A stretch of DNA of 55,303 bases from Clostridia bacterium (GTDB taxonomy: Bacteria > Bacillota > Clostridia > Oscillospirales > Acutalibacteraceae). Of the stretch, positions 15,232 to 23,120 are shown piece after piece (the stretch's first letter is position 1; each line of letters starts with the position of its first letter). Location: NCBI GenBank assembly GCA_017623235.1, contig JAGAPN010000057.1:1-55303 (forward strand), in the 5' to 3' direction. Made by a program: the position numbers and the translations under genes. The notes under the pieces are model-generated. The model ran no database searches and had not been told where the DNA came from. It worked only from the letters and a program-made list of their open reading frames with translations.

Positions 15232-17598
15232 TTAAACGTTCAGCATCTTCTTGATGTCGGAAACGCCTGCGAATTTGGAAACAACGCCATCCTTAATAAC
15301 TACAAGGGTGGGAGCCTGCTTTACACCGAATTCGGTTGCAAGGTCTGCATGCTCATTGGCAAGGAGCTTTTCATACTGGAAGCCTGCCTTATCAAGGAAG
15401 GAGCAAGCAATTTTGCAGTTGGGACAGGTTGCAGTGGTGAAGAGATAGCTTGCATCCTCGCTACCCTTAACCTCGGTGCAGGTATCACACTCCTCAGCTA
15501 TAACACCCTGGTGGGTCAGCTTGGAGTTCTCAATATCGTAAACCTTTCTGTCCTTATACTCCTGGGTCTTACCGTCGTTCCAGTTCTGAACGGGACGGTA
15601 GTAGCCTGTAATTCTGGAGTAAACCTCGGTCTTCTCGCCGCAGTCGGGGCAGGTATAAACCTCGCCTGCGATGTAGCCGTGATTCTTACATACAGAATAG
15701 GTGGGCGACAGGGTGTAGTAGGGCAGTCTGTAGTTTTCGGCTATCTTGCGTACCAGGGTAGCGGCAGCCTTCCAGTCGGGCAGCTTCTCGCCAAGGAAGG
15801 CGTGGAATACGGTACCCGAGGTGTAGAGGGTCTGAAGCTCATCCTGAACGTCCAGAGCCGTGAAGATATCTTCGGTATAGCCAACAGGCAGGTGAGAGGA
15901 GTTGGTGTAATAGGGGGTCTGACCCTTTTCTCTTCCTGCGGTGATGATGTCGGGATAATGCTTAAGGTCGTGCTTTGCAAGACGGAAAGCGGTAGACTCT
16001 GCAGGGGTAGCCTCCAGGTTATAAAGGTCGCCGTACTCTACCTGATAGTCGGACAGACGCTCTCTCATATGGTTGAGTACGTCCTTGGTGAAGGCCTGGG
16101 CCTCTTTATGGGTAAGGTCCTTCTTAAGCCACTTTGCGTTAAGGCAGGCTTCGTTCATACCAACAAGACCAATGGTGGAGAAGTGGTTGTTGAAGGTGCC
16201 GAGGTAACGCTTGGTGTAAGGATACAGACCTGCCTCTAACAGCTTGGTAATAACGGTACGCTTAACCTTAAGAGAACGGGCAGAAATGTCCATCATACGG
16301 TCGAGGCGCTCGTAGAACTCGGTCTCATTTGCAGAAAGATAGGCGATTCTGGGGATGTTAATGGTAACAACGCCTACAGAACCTGTGGACTCACCGCTTC
16401 CGAAGAAGCCGCCCGACTTCTTTCTGAGCTCACGAAGGTCAAGACGGAGTCTGCAGCACATAGAACGAACGTCCGAAGGCTCCATATCAGAGTTGATGTA
16501 GTTGGAGAAGTAGGGAGTACCGTACTTGGAGGTCATATCAAAGAGAAGCTTATTGTTCTCGGTTTCGGACCAGTCAAAGTTGCGGGTAATGGAATAGGTG
16601 GGGATGGGATACTGGAAGCCGCGGCCGTTGGCATCGCCCTCAATCATAATCTCGAGGAATGCCTTGTTAACCATATCCATTTCCTTCTGGCAGTCCTTAT
16701 ACTTGAAGTCTACCTCTTTACCGCCGATGATACAGTTAAGCTCTGCCAGGTCGTTAGGAACAACCCAGTCAAGGGTGATGTTGGTAAAGGGCGACTGTGT
16801 ACCCCAACGGGAGGGGGTATTTACACCGTAGATAAAGGACTCAATAGCCTTCTTAACCTGACCGTAGGAGAGGTTGTCTACCTTAACGAAGGGAGCAAGG
16901 TAGGTATCGAAGGAGGAGAAGGCCTGTGCGCCGGCCCACTCGTTCTGCATAATACCAAGGAAGTTAACCATCTGGTTGCAGAGGGAGGCCAGGTGCTTGG
17001 CAGGGGCAGAGGTAATCTTACCGGGAACGCCGCCGAGGCCCTCCTGGATAAGCTGCTTTAAGGACCAACCTGCGCAGTAGCCGGTAAGCATAGAAAGGTC
17101 GTGAATGTGGATGTCGGCATTTCTGTGGGCGTTGCCGATTTCATCGTCATATATCTCGGAAAGCCAGTAGTTAGCGGTAACGGCGCCCGAGTTGGAAAGG
17201 ATAAGACCTCCTACGGAGTATGTAACGGTAGAGTTCTCCTTAACACGCCAGTCGTTGATGTTAAGATAGTTGTCAACGATAGCCTTGTAGTCCACCATTG
17301 TGGCGTTAAGGTTACGAATCTTCTCTCTCTGGCGGCGGTAGATGATGTATGCCTTGGCAACGTCATCGTAGCCTGCCTTAATAAGAACAGACTCAACAGC
17401 GTCCTGAATGTGCTCAACGTCAATCTTACCGTCCTGAATTTTAGGCTCAAACTGGGCGGTAACCTTGAGGGCTAAAAAGTCGATAATATCCTGATTAAAC
17501 TGCTTTTGGCAAGCTTCAAATGCCTGGAAAATTGCGGTGCTGATCTTGGAAAGGTCAAATGCAACCAATTTTCCGTCACGTTTTACGACGTTATACAT
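15232..17598 (-). CDS. nrdD: Anaerobic ribonucleoside-triphosphate reductase fused to a redoxin
   Basis: 788 residues. An N-terminal ATP-cone (about 1-95) controls activity. The central catalytic barrel holds SMCCRLRLD (likely thiyl cysteine) and GVVTINIPRIA. The zinc site is CKNH..CPDC, and the glycyl radical loop SRITGYYRPV places Gly near residue 665. A linker with CDTC (704-707) leads into a thioredoxin/glutaredoxin-like domain (about 712-788) with active site CPNC and a cis-Pro in QAPTLVV. Ordinary NrdD ends soon after the glycyl loop, so about 80 residues are extra. NrdG, the activating enzyme, is encoded divergently; trxB follows. Promoter and NrdR-like sites lie upstream. Confidence 0.95.
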   Translation of the reverse strand: MYNVVKRDGKLVAFDLSKISTAIFQAFEACQKQFNQDIIDFLALKVTAQFEPKIQDGKIDVEHIQDAVESVLIKAGYDDVAKAYIIYRRQREKIRNLNATMVDYKAIVDNYLNINDWRVKENSTVTYSVGGLILSNSGAVTANYWLSEIYDDEIGNAHRNADIHIHDLSMLTGYCAGWSLKQLIQEGLGGVPGKITSAPAKHLASLCNQMVNFLGIMQNEWAGAQAFSSFDTYLAPFVKVDNLSYGQVKKAIESFIYGVNTPSRWGTQSPFTNITLDWVVPNDLAELNCIIGGKEVDFKYKDCQKEMDMVNKAFLEIMIEGDANGRGFQYPIPTYSITRNFDWSETENNKLLFDMTSKYGTPYFSNYINSDMEPSDVRSMCCRLRLDLRELRKKSGGFFGSGESTGSVGVVTINIPRIAYLSANETEFYERLDRMMDISARSLKVKRTVITKLLEAGLYPYTKRYLGTFNNHFSTIGLVGMNEACLNAKWLKKDLTHKEAQAFTKDVLNHMRERLSDYQVEYGDLYNLEATPAESTAFRLAKHDLKHYPDIITAGREKGQTPYYTNSSHLPVGYTEDIFTALDVQDELQTLYTSGTVFHAFLGEKLPDWKAAATLVRKIAENYRLPYYTLSPTYSVCKNHGYIAGEVYTCPDCGEKTEVYSRITGYYRPVQNWNDGKTQEYKDRKVYDIENSKLTHQGVIAEECDTCTEVKGSEDASYLFTTATCPNCKIACSFLDKAGFQYEKLLANEHADLATEFGVKQAPTLVVIKDGVVSKFAGVSDIKKMLNV

Positions 17599-17643
17599 AG
17601 TTTTTCTCCTCTTTTTTTCATTTTATTTTTTGAGTGCACACCC

Positions 17644-17672
17644 ATTATATACAACCTGGTAGTGCTTGTCAA
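17644..17672 (-). promoter_or_regulatory. Perfect consensus promoter for nrdD-trxB
   Basis: Minus-strand TTGACA (17667-17672), 17 bp, TATAAT (17644-17649). An NrdR-like box starts 9 bp upstream of the -35. Confidence 0.85.
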
Positions 17673-17680
17673 GGTCTAAA

Positions 17681-17696
17681 TTACAATATATTGTGT
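17681..17696. promoter_or_regulatory. NrdR-box-like site upstream of nrdD
   Basis: TTACAATATATTGTGT matches the NrdR consensus (acaCwAtATaTwGtgt) at all central positions. A weaker copy, ATCGCATATTTTGTGG (17713-17728), begins 32 bp away, about three helical turns, the tandem spacing typical of NrdR sites. NrdR is a zinc/ATP-cone repressor of ribonucleotide reductase genes; its gene is not in the window. Confidence 0.65.
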
Positions 17697-17812
17697 TTCA
17701 TTTTTTGTGCATATCGCATATTTTGTGGAACACATCATTCCGCTAAAGAGATAAAGAACCCCTGCTTTTATGCGGTTTTAGGGGAATTTCGGCCCTGTTT
17801 TGGTCCCCTTTC

Positions 17813-17841
17813 TTGACATTTATATAACTTTGGGGTAAAAT
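17813..17841 (+). promoter_or_regulatory. Predicted promoter for nrdG
   Basis: TTGACA (17813-17818), 17 bp, TAAAAT (17836-17841), about 42 bp before the nrdG start. Confidence 0.78.
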
Positions 17842-17845
17842 TTAA

Positions 17846-17861
17846 ACACAAAATATTGTAT
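17846..17861. promoter_or_regulatory. NrdR-box-like site over the nrdG transcription start
   Basis: ACACAAAATATTGTAT matches the NrdR consensus at 14 of 16 positions. It begins 4 bp after the -10 box, so a bound repressor would cover the start site. No clear second copy was found at helical spacing on this side. Confidence 0.6.
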
Positions 17862-17882
17862 ACTACATCTTGTGAGGACACT

Positions 17883-18572
17883 ATGATTTTTAACGGTTTT
17901 CAGAAAATGACCCTGCTGGATTTCCCCGGCAGAGTAGCCTGCACCCTTTTTGCGGGGGGCTGTAATTTCCGTTGTCCCTTCTGCCACAATGCAGGGCTGG
18001 TGCTGGGCGGTGTTACGGAAAGCTACAGCGAGGATGAGATTTTAGATTATCTCTCAAAACGCAAAGGTCTGCTGGACGGCGTTTGCATCACCGGGGGCGA
18101 GCCTCTGCTGCGGCCCGACCTTAAGGAATTTATAATTAAGGTAAGGGCTCTGGGCTACGCCGTAAAGCTGGACACCAACGGCAGCCTGCCCGAAAGGCTC
18201 TATGAGCTGATAAAGGAGGGCCTTATAGACTACGTGGCTATGGACGTTAAAAGCTCCTTAGCAGGCTACGGCAGAGCGGTTGGTATTGAAAACTTTGACA
18301 CCGCAGATATAGAGAAAAGCATCGACCTGCTGCTGGAGGATAGGGTGGATTACGAGTTTCGCACCACGGTGGCCCATCCCCTCCACTCGGCAGAGGATAT
18401 TGAGGCTCTCTGCCAAAGAATAAAGGGGGCCAAAAGGTACTTTATTCAAAATTTTGTGGACTCGGGCAACCTTATAGGCGAAGGGCTCTCCGCCCCGGAC
18501 CCCGAAATTATGCAGCAGATGCTGGAGATTGCAAAAAAATATATACCCGACACATCACTCAGAGGAATATAA
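17883..18572 (+). CDS. nrdG: Anaerobic ribonucleotide reductase activating protein
   Basis: 229-residue radical-SAM activase that installs the glycyl radical on NrdD. The cluster motif CNFRCPFC (CxxxCxxC) follows FAGG, and the Gly-rich TGGEPLLRPD binds SAM. ATG 17883 follows GAGGA with good spacing; an in-frame ATG further upstream lacks a ribosome binding site. At 229 residues it is longer than the classic E. coli NrdG (about 154) and belongs to the longer anaerobic-activase class; the divergent nrdD supports the assignment, although a pyruvate-formate-lyase-type activase cannot be excluded on sequence alone. Confidence 0.85.
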   Translation: MIFNGFQKMTLLDFPGRVACTLFAGGCNFRCPFCHNAGLVLGGVTESYSEDEILDYLSKRKGLLDGVCITGGEPLLRPDLKEFIIKVRALGYAVKLDTNGSLPERLYELIKEGLIDYVAMDVKSSLAGYGRAVGIENFDTADIEKSIDLLLEDRVDYEFRTTVAHPLHSAEDIEALCQRIKGAKRYFIQNFVDSGNLIGEGLSAPDPEIMQQMLEIAKKYIPDTSLRGI

Positions 18573-18586
18573 AAAAAGACCCTTCT

Positions 18587-18660
18587 TATAAGACGTATCG
18601 TTAAGGACAGTAAAAGAGCTGTGTAGAAAATTTCTACACAGCTCTTAATTTTGTCTTATA
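18587..18660. repeat. Nested inverted repeats after nrdG
   Basis: An outer pair TATAAGAC (18587-18594) / GTCTTATA (18653-18660) encloses a perfect 16-bp pair around one base (18614-18646, arms beginning AAGAGCTGTG). The inner stem may serve as a terminator between nrdG and the converging GH30 gene. The outer pair makes a 74-bp MITE-like unit at the edge of the AT-rich island. Confidence 0.55.
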
Positions 18661-18702
18661 CCATAACAAGCAGGGAAAATAGAGTGATAAACCCATAATT
18701 TT

Positions 18703-19956
18703 TTATAGGATAATAGTATTAAATGACATTGGTTTTAAAATAAAATTGTTGTTTTGAATTGTTAAAATCTTCTCTTTTTTGTAAGGATTTACTACGACTG
18801 CCGCTACACTGTCATCGGGGTTTTTGAATACTGCGGAATTTGTCGAGTGTGCGCCGGTTGTCTTGAGCATAACCGCGCCTTTTTTTACAAAATGTGAAAA
18901 ATGCTTAACACAGTAGTATTCGGGCATTTTTTCGTATTTCCCGTCCTTGACGGTAAATAATGAATTCTGATGCCAACCCCAAGTAGACAAGCCGCCCTCA
19001 TTAAGCACCATATTCCAATAAACATTTGCCCTTGCACCGCCCTTGCTTGAACGTCTGTAAAGTTCAAAAACATGCATAGCGTGTCCCCAAGTATTTTTAC
19101 CGTCGCCACATTCACATTCGGTGTGAACGGCGTTTTTATCGGGGTAATCCTCGCAGAACAACTGTATTTCCTCGGTTGCGCTCCATTGAAAGCCTGCGCC
19201 CTTAACCTGTTTTCTTATCTTTTCATTTTGCATTATGGTGTTATAAACGGAAGTATAGTTATCTCTCCAGCAGTTAGTGCCGAGCCATATTTCGCATAAA
19301 TCACCGATTTCGTCAATAAGATAGTTCGCCATAAAGTTTTCCATTTCTTCGGCGCTGTATTGGCAGGAAGGGAATTTGTGGTCACATAAAAATTCGTTTT
19401 GAGGATGCAGGTGAGAGATTTTAATGCCTTCCTTTGCATATTCCTCAATAAATTTTCGCAAATAAAGCGCGTAGGCCTTTAAGTTTTCCTCAGTTTGAAC
19501 TAACCTGCCGTAATTACACGCCTGCGGATATTTCATCCACGTAGGCGGGCTCCAAGGCGAGGCAAAAAACGCCATATCAGGGCAACGCTTCTGCGCCTGC
19601 TTAATGGCAGGAATAATATATTCCCTATCCCTATTTATCGAGAAGTTTTTCATCTCGTAGTCGCCCTTTGTGTCATTATAACTATACCAATCCTCCGCAA
19701 AATCATTAGCAGCAATTGATATTCTGTTATAACAAAAGTTAAGTCCGTCAGGCGAAAACAGTTCGTCATATATTTCGTCTTGCTTGTCGGTGGGCAAGGA
19801 TGCTATTGCCTTCATTCCTATTTCATTAAAGCAGGCACCAAATCCATATATTTCCTTGCCAAAAGGGGCGCCGATTTTCAGTTCTTCACCTTTTTCTTTT
19901 GAAAAGGTATTTGATTCGCTCCATTTTTCATTCTCGGTTGTTGAAATCCATTTCAT
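18703..19956 (-). CDS. Glycoside hydrolase family 30 enzyme
   Basis: 417 residues of the GH30 (beta/alpha)8 fold with trailing beta strands. Motifs: GFGACFNE (36-45 region), SPWSPPTWMK (about 133-142), acid/base Glu188 in HPQNEF, probable nucleophile Glu280 in VHTECECG. Members cleave beta-glucosides, beta-1,6-glucans, xylosides or glucuronoxylan; the subfamily cannot be fixed here. There is no signal peptide, so it likely acts on imported oligosaccharides. GAGGTGG precedes the ATG. Base composition is clearly AT-richer than flanking genes, and a divergent AraC regulator adjoins it, suggesting horizontal acquisition as a pair. Confidence 0.88.
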   Translation of the reverse strand: MKWISTTENEKWSESNTFSKEKGEELKIGAPFGKEIYGFGACFNEIGMKAIASLPTDKQDEIYDELFSPDGLNFCYNRISIAANDFAEDWYSYNDTKGDYEMKNFSINRDREYIIPAIKQAQKRCPDMAFFASPWSPPTWMKYPQACNYGRLVQTEENLKAYALYLRKFIEEYAKEGIKISHLHPQNEFLCDHKFPSCQYSAEEMENFMANYLIDEIGDLCEIWLGTNCWRDNYTSVYNTIMQNEKIRKQVKGAGFQWSATEEIQLFCEDYPDKNAVHTECECGDGKNTWGHAMHVFELYRRSSKGGARANVYWNMVLNEGGLSTWGWHQNSLFTVKDGKYEKMPEYYCVKHFSHFVKKGAVMLKTTGAHSTNSAVFKNPDDSVAAVVVNPYKKEKILTIQNNNFILKPMSFNTIIL

Positions 19957-19991
19957 AAAACCACCTCATTGGCATTATAATATACTATACT

Positions 19992-20020
19992 TTGACTTTT
20001 CTTGCCATAAGTTGTATAAT
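19992..20020 (+). promoter_or_regulatory. Predicted promoter for the AraC regulator
   Basis: TTGACT (19992-19997), 17 bp, TATAAT (20015-20020). The GH30 promoter must lie in the same 96-bp divergent gap; TATAAT on the minus strand is present there, but without a clear -35, as expected for an activator-dependent promoter. Confidence 0.7.
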
Positions 20021-20052
20021 AAACAGACATAATTTTACTTTTGGTGATTTAT

Positions 20053-20820
20053 ATGATTTATGAACTTGCACATTTAAGCTGTGCTGACTATTTTGAAAAA
20101 ATATATTGTGAAAATTTTTCTTTCCCGCCGCATATGCATAACTGCTTTGAATTTGTTGTATGCTTGTCAGGTAAGACATATATAACGATAGATGAAAAAA
20201 CTTACGAATTAAAAACAGGGGAATCGGTACTTATATTCCCGCATCAACTCCATTCATTTACCTACAGCGAAAGCCGTCATATGATTTGCATATTCTCGCC
20301 CAAAACAGTATCTGCATATTTTAACCCTCTTTCAACACAGAAGCCTAAAAGTAACAAGTTTGTACTTGATGGTGCGCTTATTACCGCACTTGACAAATAT
20401 AAATGTGATTCACAGAGGCTTTTTGAAAAAGGTATTCTTTATCTGATATGTAATGAGTTTGACAGCATAGCAGAATATGAGGAAAATATAAATAAAGGTC
20501 TGTTAGACAAGATATTTCTGTTTATAAATGAAAACTTTGCCGCAAACTGCTCGTTGACCACTATTGCTAAGCATATCGGATACAACGCATCATATATCTC
20601 AAGATACTTTAAAAGTTGTGTCGGTATCAGTCTTTGCGATTATGTAAATATAGTAAGGCTTGGTAACGTTTGCTACCTTCTTGAAAATTCAAATGACACA
20701 ATTCTTAATTGTGCACTTAACAGCGGTTTTGATTCTCTTCGCACATTTAACCGCAATTTTAAAAAGTTCTATGGCGTTTCTCCTAAGGAATATTTTAATG
20801 CAAAAAAACAGCACAGATAA
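20053..20820 (+). CDS. AraC-family transcriptional regulator
   Basis: 255 residues. An N-terminal cupin-type sensor domain (HMHNCFEFVVCLSGKTYITIDEKTYELKTGESVLIFPHQLHSF) is followed by a C-terminal double helix-turn-helix (about 155-250) ending in the family signature FNRNFKKFYGVSPKEYF. ATG 20053 has GGTGAT upstream; a TTG at 20041 is less likely. It is divergent from GH30, shares its low GC, and most likely activates it in response to a sugar (inference). Confidence 0.9.
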   Translation: MIYELAHLSCADYFEKIYCENFSFPPHMHNCFEFVVCLSGKTYITIDEKTYELKTGESVLIFPHQLHSFTYSESRHMICIFSPKTVSAYFNPLSTQKPKSNKFVLDGALITALDKYKCDSQRLFEKGILYLICNEFDSIAEYEENINKGLLDKIFLFINENFAANCSLTTIAKHIGYNASYISRYFKSCVGISLCDYVNIVRLGNVCYLLENSNDTILNCALNSGFDSLRTFNRNFKKFYGVSPKEYFNAKKQHR

Positions 20821-20846
20821 TCTTTTGCGATATTTACTAAAACTCC

Positions 20847-20898
20847 GGTGTCTGCGACGCATTTATATCGTGCGGCTTTGCCGCACACTTTTTTTATT
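20847..20898 (+). terminator. Repeat-derived terminator after the AraC gene
   Basis: GTGCGGC / GCCGCAC (20870-20886) with a TTT loop, then ACTTTTTTT: a sound plus-strand terminator. It is part of the dispersed repeat family: GGTGTCTGCGACGCATTTATA (20847-20867) recurs inverted at 34.1 kb, and the same GCC hairpin recurs at 38478-38494. Confidence 0.75.
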
Positions 20899-20900
20899 CT

Positions 20901-21422
20901 TTATTCTTTAACAGCCCTTCGGAGCAGGTGGGTAAGGGGTGGAATGAGGACAAGCTGGAGGATAATGCCCGGAATGGCATTAACAAATCCCTCCGCCAGG
21001 AAGAAGGAAAGGGTGAAGGCCTGTCCGCCGAAGAGGGTCAGCGCCATTCTGACCACCGCCCATACTACCCTGCCTCCCAGCATTGCGGCTATAAGGGATA
21101 TATATGTATAGGGCATCCTTTTGGGCAGGGCCGATATCAGCAGGCCTGCGATTATAGCGTAGGTCATAAGCTCAAAGGCCATAGCAATACCTGTGGGGAA
21201 AATCATAGGGCGGCCGAATATCACGAAGCGAAGCAGAGGAGCAATAAAGCCCACCGCACCGCCCCACAGAGGGCCGTAGAGCATACCGCAAAGCAGCACC
21301 GGCAGGTGCATCGGCAGCAGCATATTTCCGATTTCGGGAATCTGACCCGTAAAGAGGGGCAGTACCAAACAGAGGGCCAGAAAAAGGCCCGAGCCAACAG
21401 TTTTTTTAAGATTTGCGTTCAT
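20901..21422 (-). CDS. ECF transporter S component, substrate unknown
   Basis: 173 residues with about five or six hydrophobic segments and the ECF S-component signature near LLPMHLPVLLCGMLYGPLWGGAVGFIAPLLRF. Such proteins bind a vitamin or related micronutrient and dock on a shared EcfAA'T energising module, not encoded here. The sequence resembles the broad group annotated as HmpT/ThiW/PanT-like, but the ligand cannot be assigned. The leader between the DUF4340 gene and this one contains two mutually exclusive hairpins. Confidence 0.75.
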   Translation of the reverse strand: MNANLKKTVGSGLFLALCLVLPLFTGQIPEIGNMLLPMHLPVLLCGMLYGPLWGGAVGFIAPLLRFVIFGRPMIFPTGIAMAFELMTYAIIAGLLISALPKRMPYTYISLIAAMLGGRVVWAVVRMALTLFGGQAFTLSFFLAEGFVNAIPGIILQLVLIPPLTHLLRRAVKE

Positions 21423-21441
21423 ATTATTTCTCCTTTCTTAT

Positions 21442-21498
21442 CACCTGTTCTCAAGAAAAGAAAACAGGTGTCCTTGCCCCTGGGGAGCAAAGACACCT
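21442..21498 (-). promoter_or_regulatory. Two overlapping, mutually exclusive hairpins ahead of the ECF gene
   Basis: The first (21466-21498, AGGTGTC / GACACCT with inner TTGC / GCAA) is followed by a T-rich tract on the minus strand and ends the DUF4340 operon. The second (CACCTGTT 21442-21449 / AACAGGTG 21463-21470) uses part of the same arm. Only one can form at a time, as in an attenuator. No known aptamer (TPP, THF, FMN) was recognised. Confidence 0.5.
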
Positions 21499-21509
21499 TC
21501 ATAGCGTCG

Positions 21510-23120
21510 TTATTTTGCGTTATAGGTTTTACCCTCAGCCACGTTCTTTGCATATTTCATAACGTAGCCGTGGTTTGACGAGCTTATAAGGCCCATCTGC
21601 ACGCCGTCCACAGTAACCGCGTATCTGGAGGCCGAGGCCTTGTAATACTCAATTACCGTATCGGGAGTGCCGTCCTTATGGGAAACGGTAAGCACCGTTT
21701 CGGGGGTAAGGCCCGAAATATCGGCGATGTCATAGGACACGGCGGATATACCCAGCAGGAACTGATAATAGTTCTGGAAATTTTTAAGAGTGACCTCTTT
21801 GCCGTCAACCTTTACTGCGGTAAGGTTTTCGGAATCGTTATCCTCACTATATTCGGTGAAAACGTCAAACTTGATGCTCTCACCGCCCGACTGCACCTTA
21901 ACGGATGAGGCCGAGATAATATTTTCAATAAAGAGGAAGGAATTATAGATGTCCTTCTTGGTGTAGCTTGCCGCAACCAGAGAGCCTGCATCTACCTTCA
22001 GGATAGTCTTATTGTCGGGACAGTATACAGCATAACTGCCGTCGTCCTGCAGGGTGGCATAAACGGTTTTAACTACCTTTTCCACATATATTGTAGCAGT
22101 AAAATCGGGCTTGTCAAGGCCGAATTTCTTCATATCATAATCCGAGGTGGTGTAAGAATAACAGCCCGAGCTGCTAAGGCCTGAGGAGAAAATTGCCAGC
22201 ACGTTGGCCATCTTCTCGTCACTGGCGGGGCGTACCACGGGGTCGATAATATGATAACCGTTAAAAATTTTAACGTTATCGGGCTCCTTTTGCACAAAGG
22301 TATAGGTGCCGCCCAGGCTCTTGCTGTAAACCACCATTTTATCGAAGCCGATAAGGTTGCCCTTGTTGAAATAATTGTTTTCGGTTTCGGCATCGGCGGT
22401 GATGGCGTCAACAGAATCTGCATCGGCAAAATCCAGCTCGGTCATTTCCAGGTCACCAAACTGTAGAGTGGGAGCAAAATAAACCTTTTCACTGCCCGAA
22501 TAGCTAACGTAATATCCGCTGTATTCGGGAGAACGGCCACCGATAAGCAGGGTGGTTGCCTTTTCCTCACCCTTATAAAATTCTATTTTATAGGTGGGTT
22601 TATCAAAGCCGTAATCGTTGCCGTCGTTTTTATCCTCGCTTATCTCACGGGTGTAATAAAGCTGCTGCATAGTTTCCACAGCCCCCTTCACCAGGGCAGA
22701 GCTTGTAAGGGAGGGGTCTACGGTGGACAGCTTCCACTCGGTGGAGGTTTCGGTGGTTTCCTTGCCGTCCGCATCGGTGGTGGTTTTCTCGGTCTGATAG
22801 GACAAGAAGGTTAAGCTGTCATCCTTACGGGTAAGCACCACCTTGTTTACATCCTTTAGTACCTCCTCGCCCAGAAGCTTTATTTCGGGGTCGTCGGAGG
22901 AGGTGTCGTCACCATCGTTGATTTTGGGCAGAGTGAGGGCAACGGTAAGGGTAATGGCGGCCACCACTACCAGGGCGATGGCGGCCATAATAATATTTTT
23001 AAGTCGGGCAGGCTTTTTCACCTTATCCTCGTGGGCCGCAGGGGCCGAGAATATGGTAGATTCCTCTTCGGGCAGGCCTGCCTCGTGGGTGGTAGAGGTA
23101 TCCTTTTCCTCAAAACTCAT
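21510..23120 (-). CDS. DUF4340 domain protein, membrane-anchored
   Basis: 536 residues. An acidic cytosolic N-terminus is followed by one membrane helix (about 45-68) and a long extracytoplasmic part with repeated beta-rich units (EEVLKDVNKVVLTRKDDSLTFL; LGEEVLK; YYISYSGS-like), the DUF4340 fold. ATG 23120 overlaps the preceding stop (ATGA) and follows AAGGAGGT. It is the last gene of an operon with a Gld-like ABC exporter. DUF4340 proteins are typically found in this context in Clostridia and other phyla; their function is unknown. Confidence 0.82.
   Translation of the reverse strand: MSFEEKDTSTTHEAGLPEEESTIFSAPAAHEDKVKKPARLKNIIMAAIALVVVAAITLTVALTLPKINDGDDTSSDDPEIKLLGEEVLKDVNKVVLTRKDDSLTFLSYQTEKTTTDADGKETTETSTEWKLSTVDPSLTSSALVKGAVETMQQLYYTREISEDKNDGNDYGFDKPTYKIEFYKGEEKATTLLIGGRSPEYSGYYVSYSGSEKVYFAPTLQFGDLEMTELDFADADSVDAITADAETENNYFNKGNLIGFDKMVVYSKSLGGTYTFVQKEPDNVKIFNGYHIIDPVVRPASDEKMANVLAIFSSGLSSSGCYSYTTSDYDMKKFGLDKPDFTATIYVEKVVKTVYATLQDDGSYAVYCPDNKTILKVDAGSLVAASYTKKDIYNSFLFIENIISASSVKVQSGGESIKFDVFTEYSEDNDSENLTAVKVDGKEVTLKNFQNYYQFLLGISAVSYDIADISGLTPETVLTVSHKDGTPDTVIEYYKASASRYAVTVDGVQMGLISSSNHGYVMKYAKNVAEGKTYNAK

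Noticed and set aside
17814-17830. Second NrdR box paired with the nrdG-side box
   Set aside because: Sequence at helical spacing is the -35 region and matches the consensus poorly.
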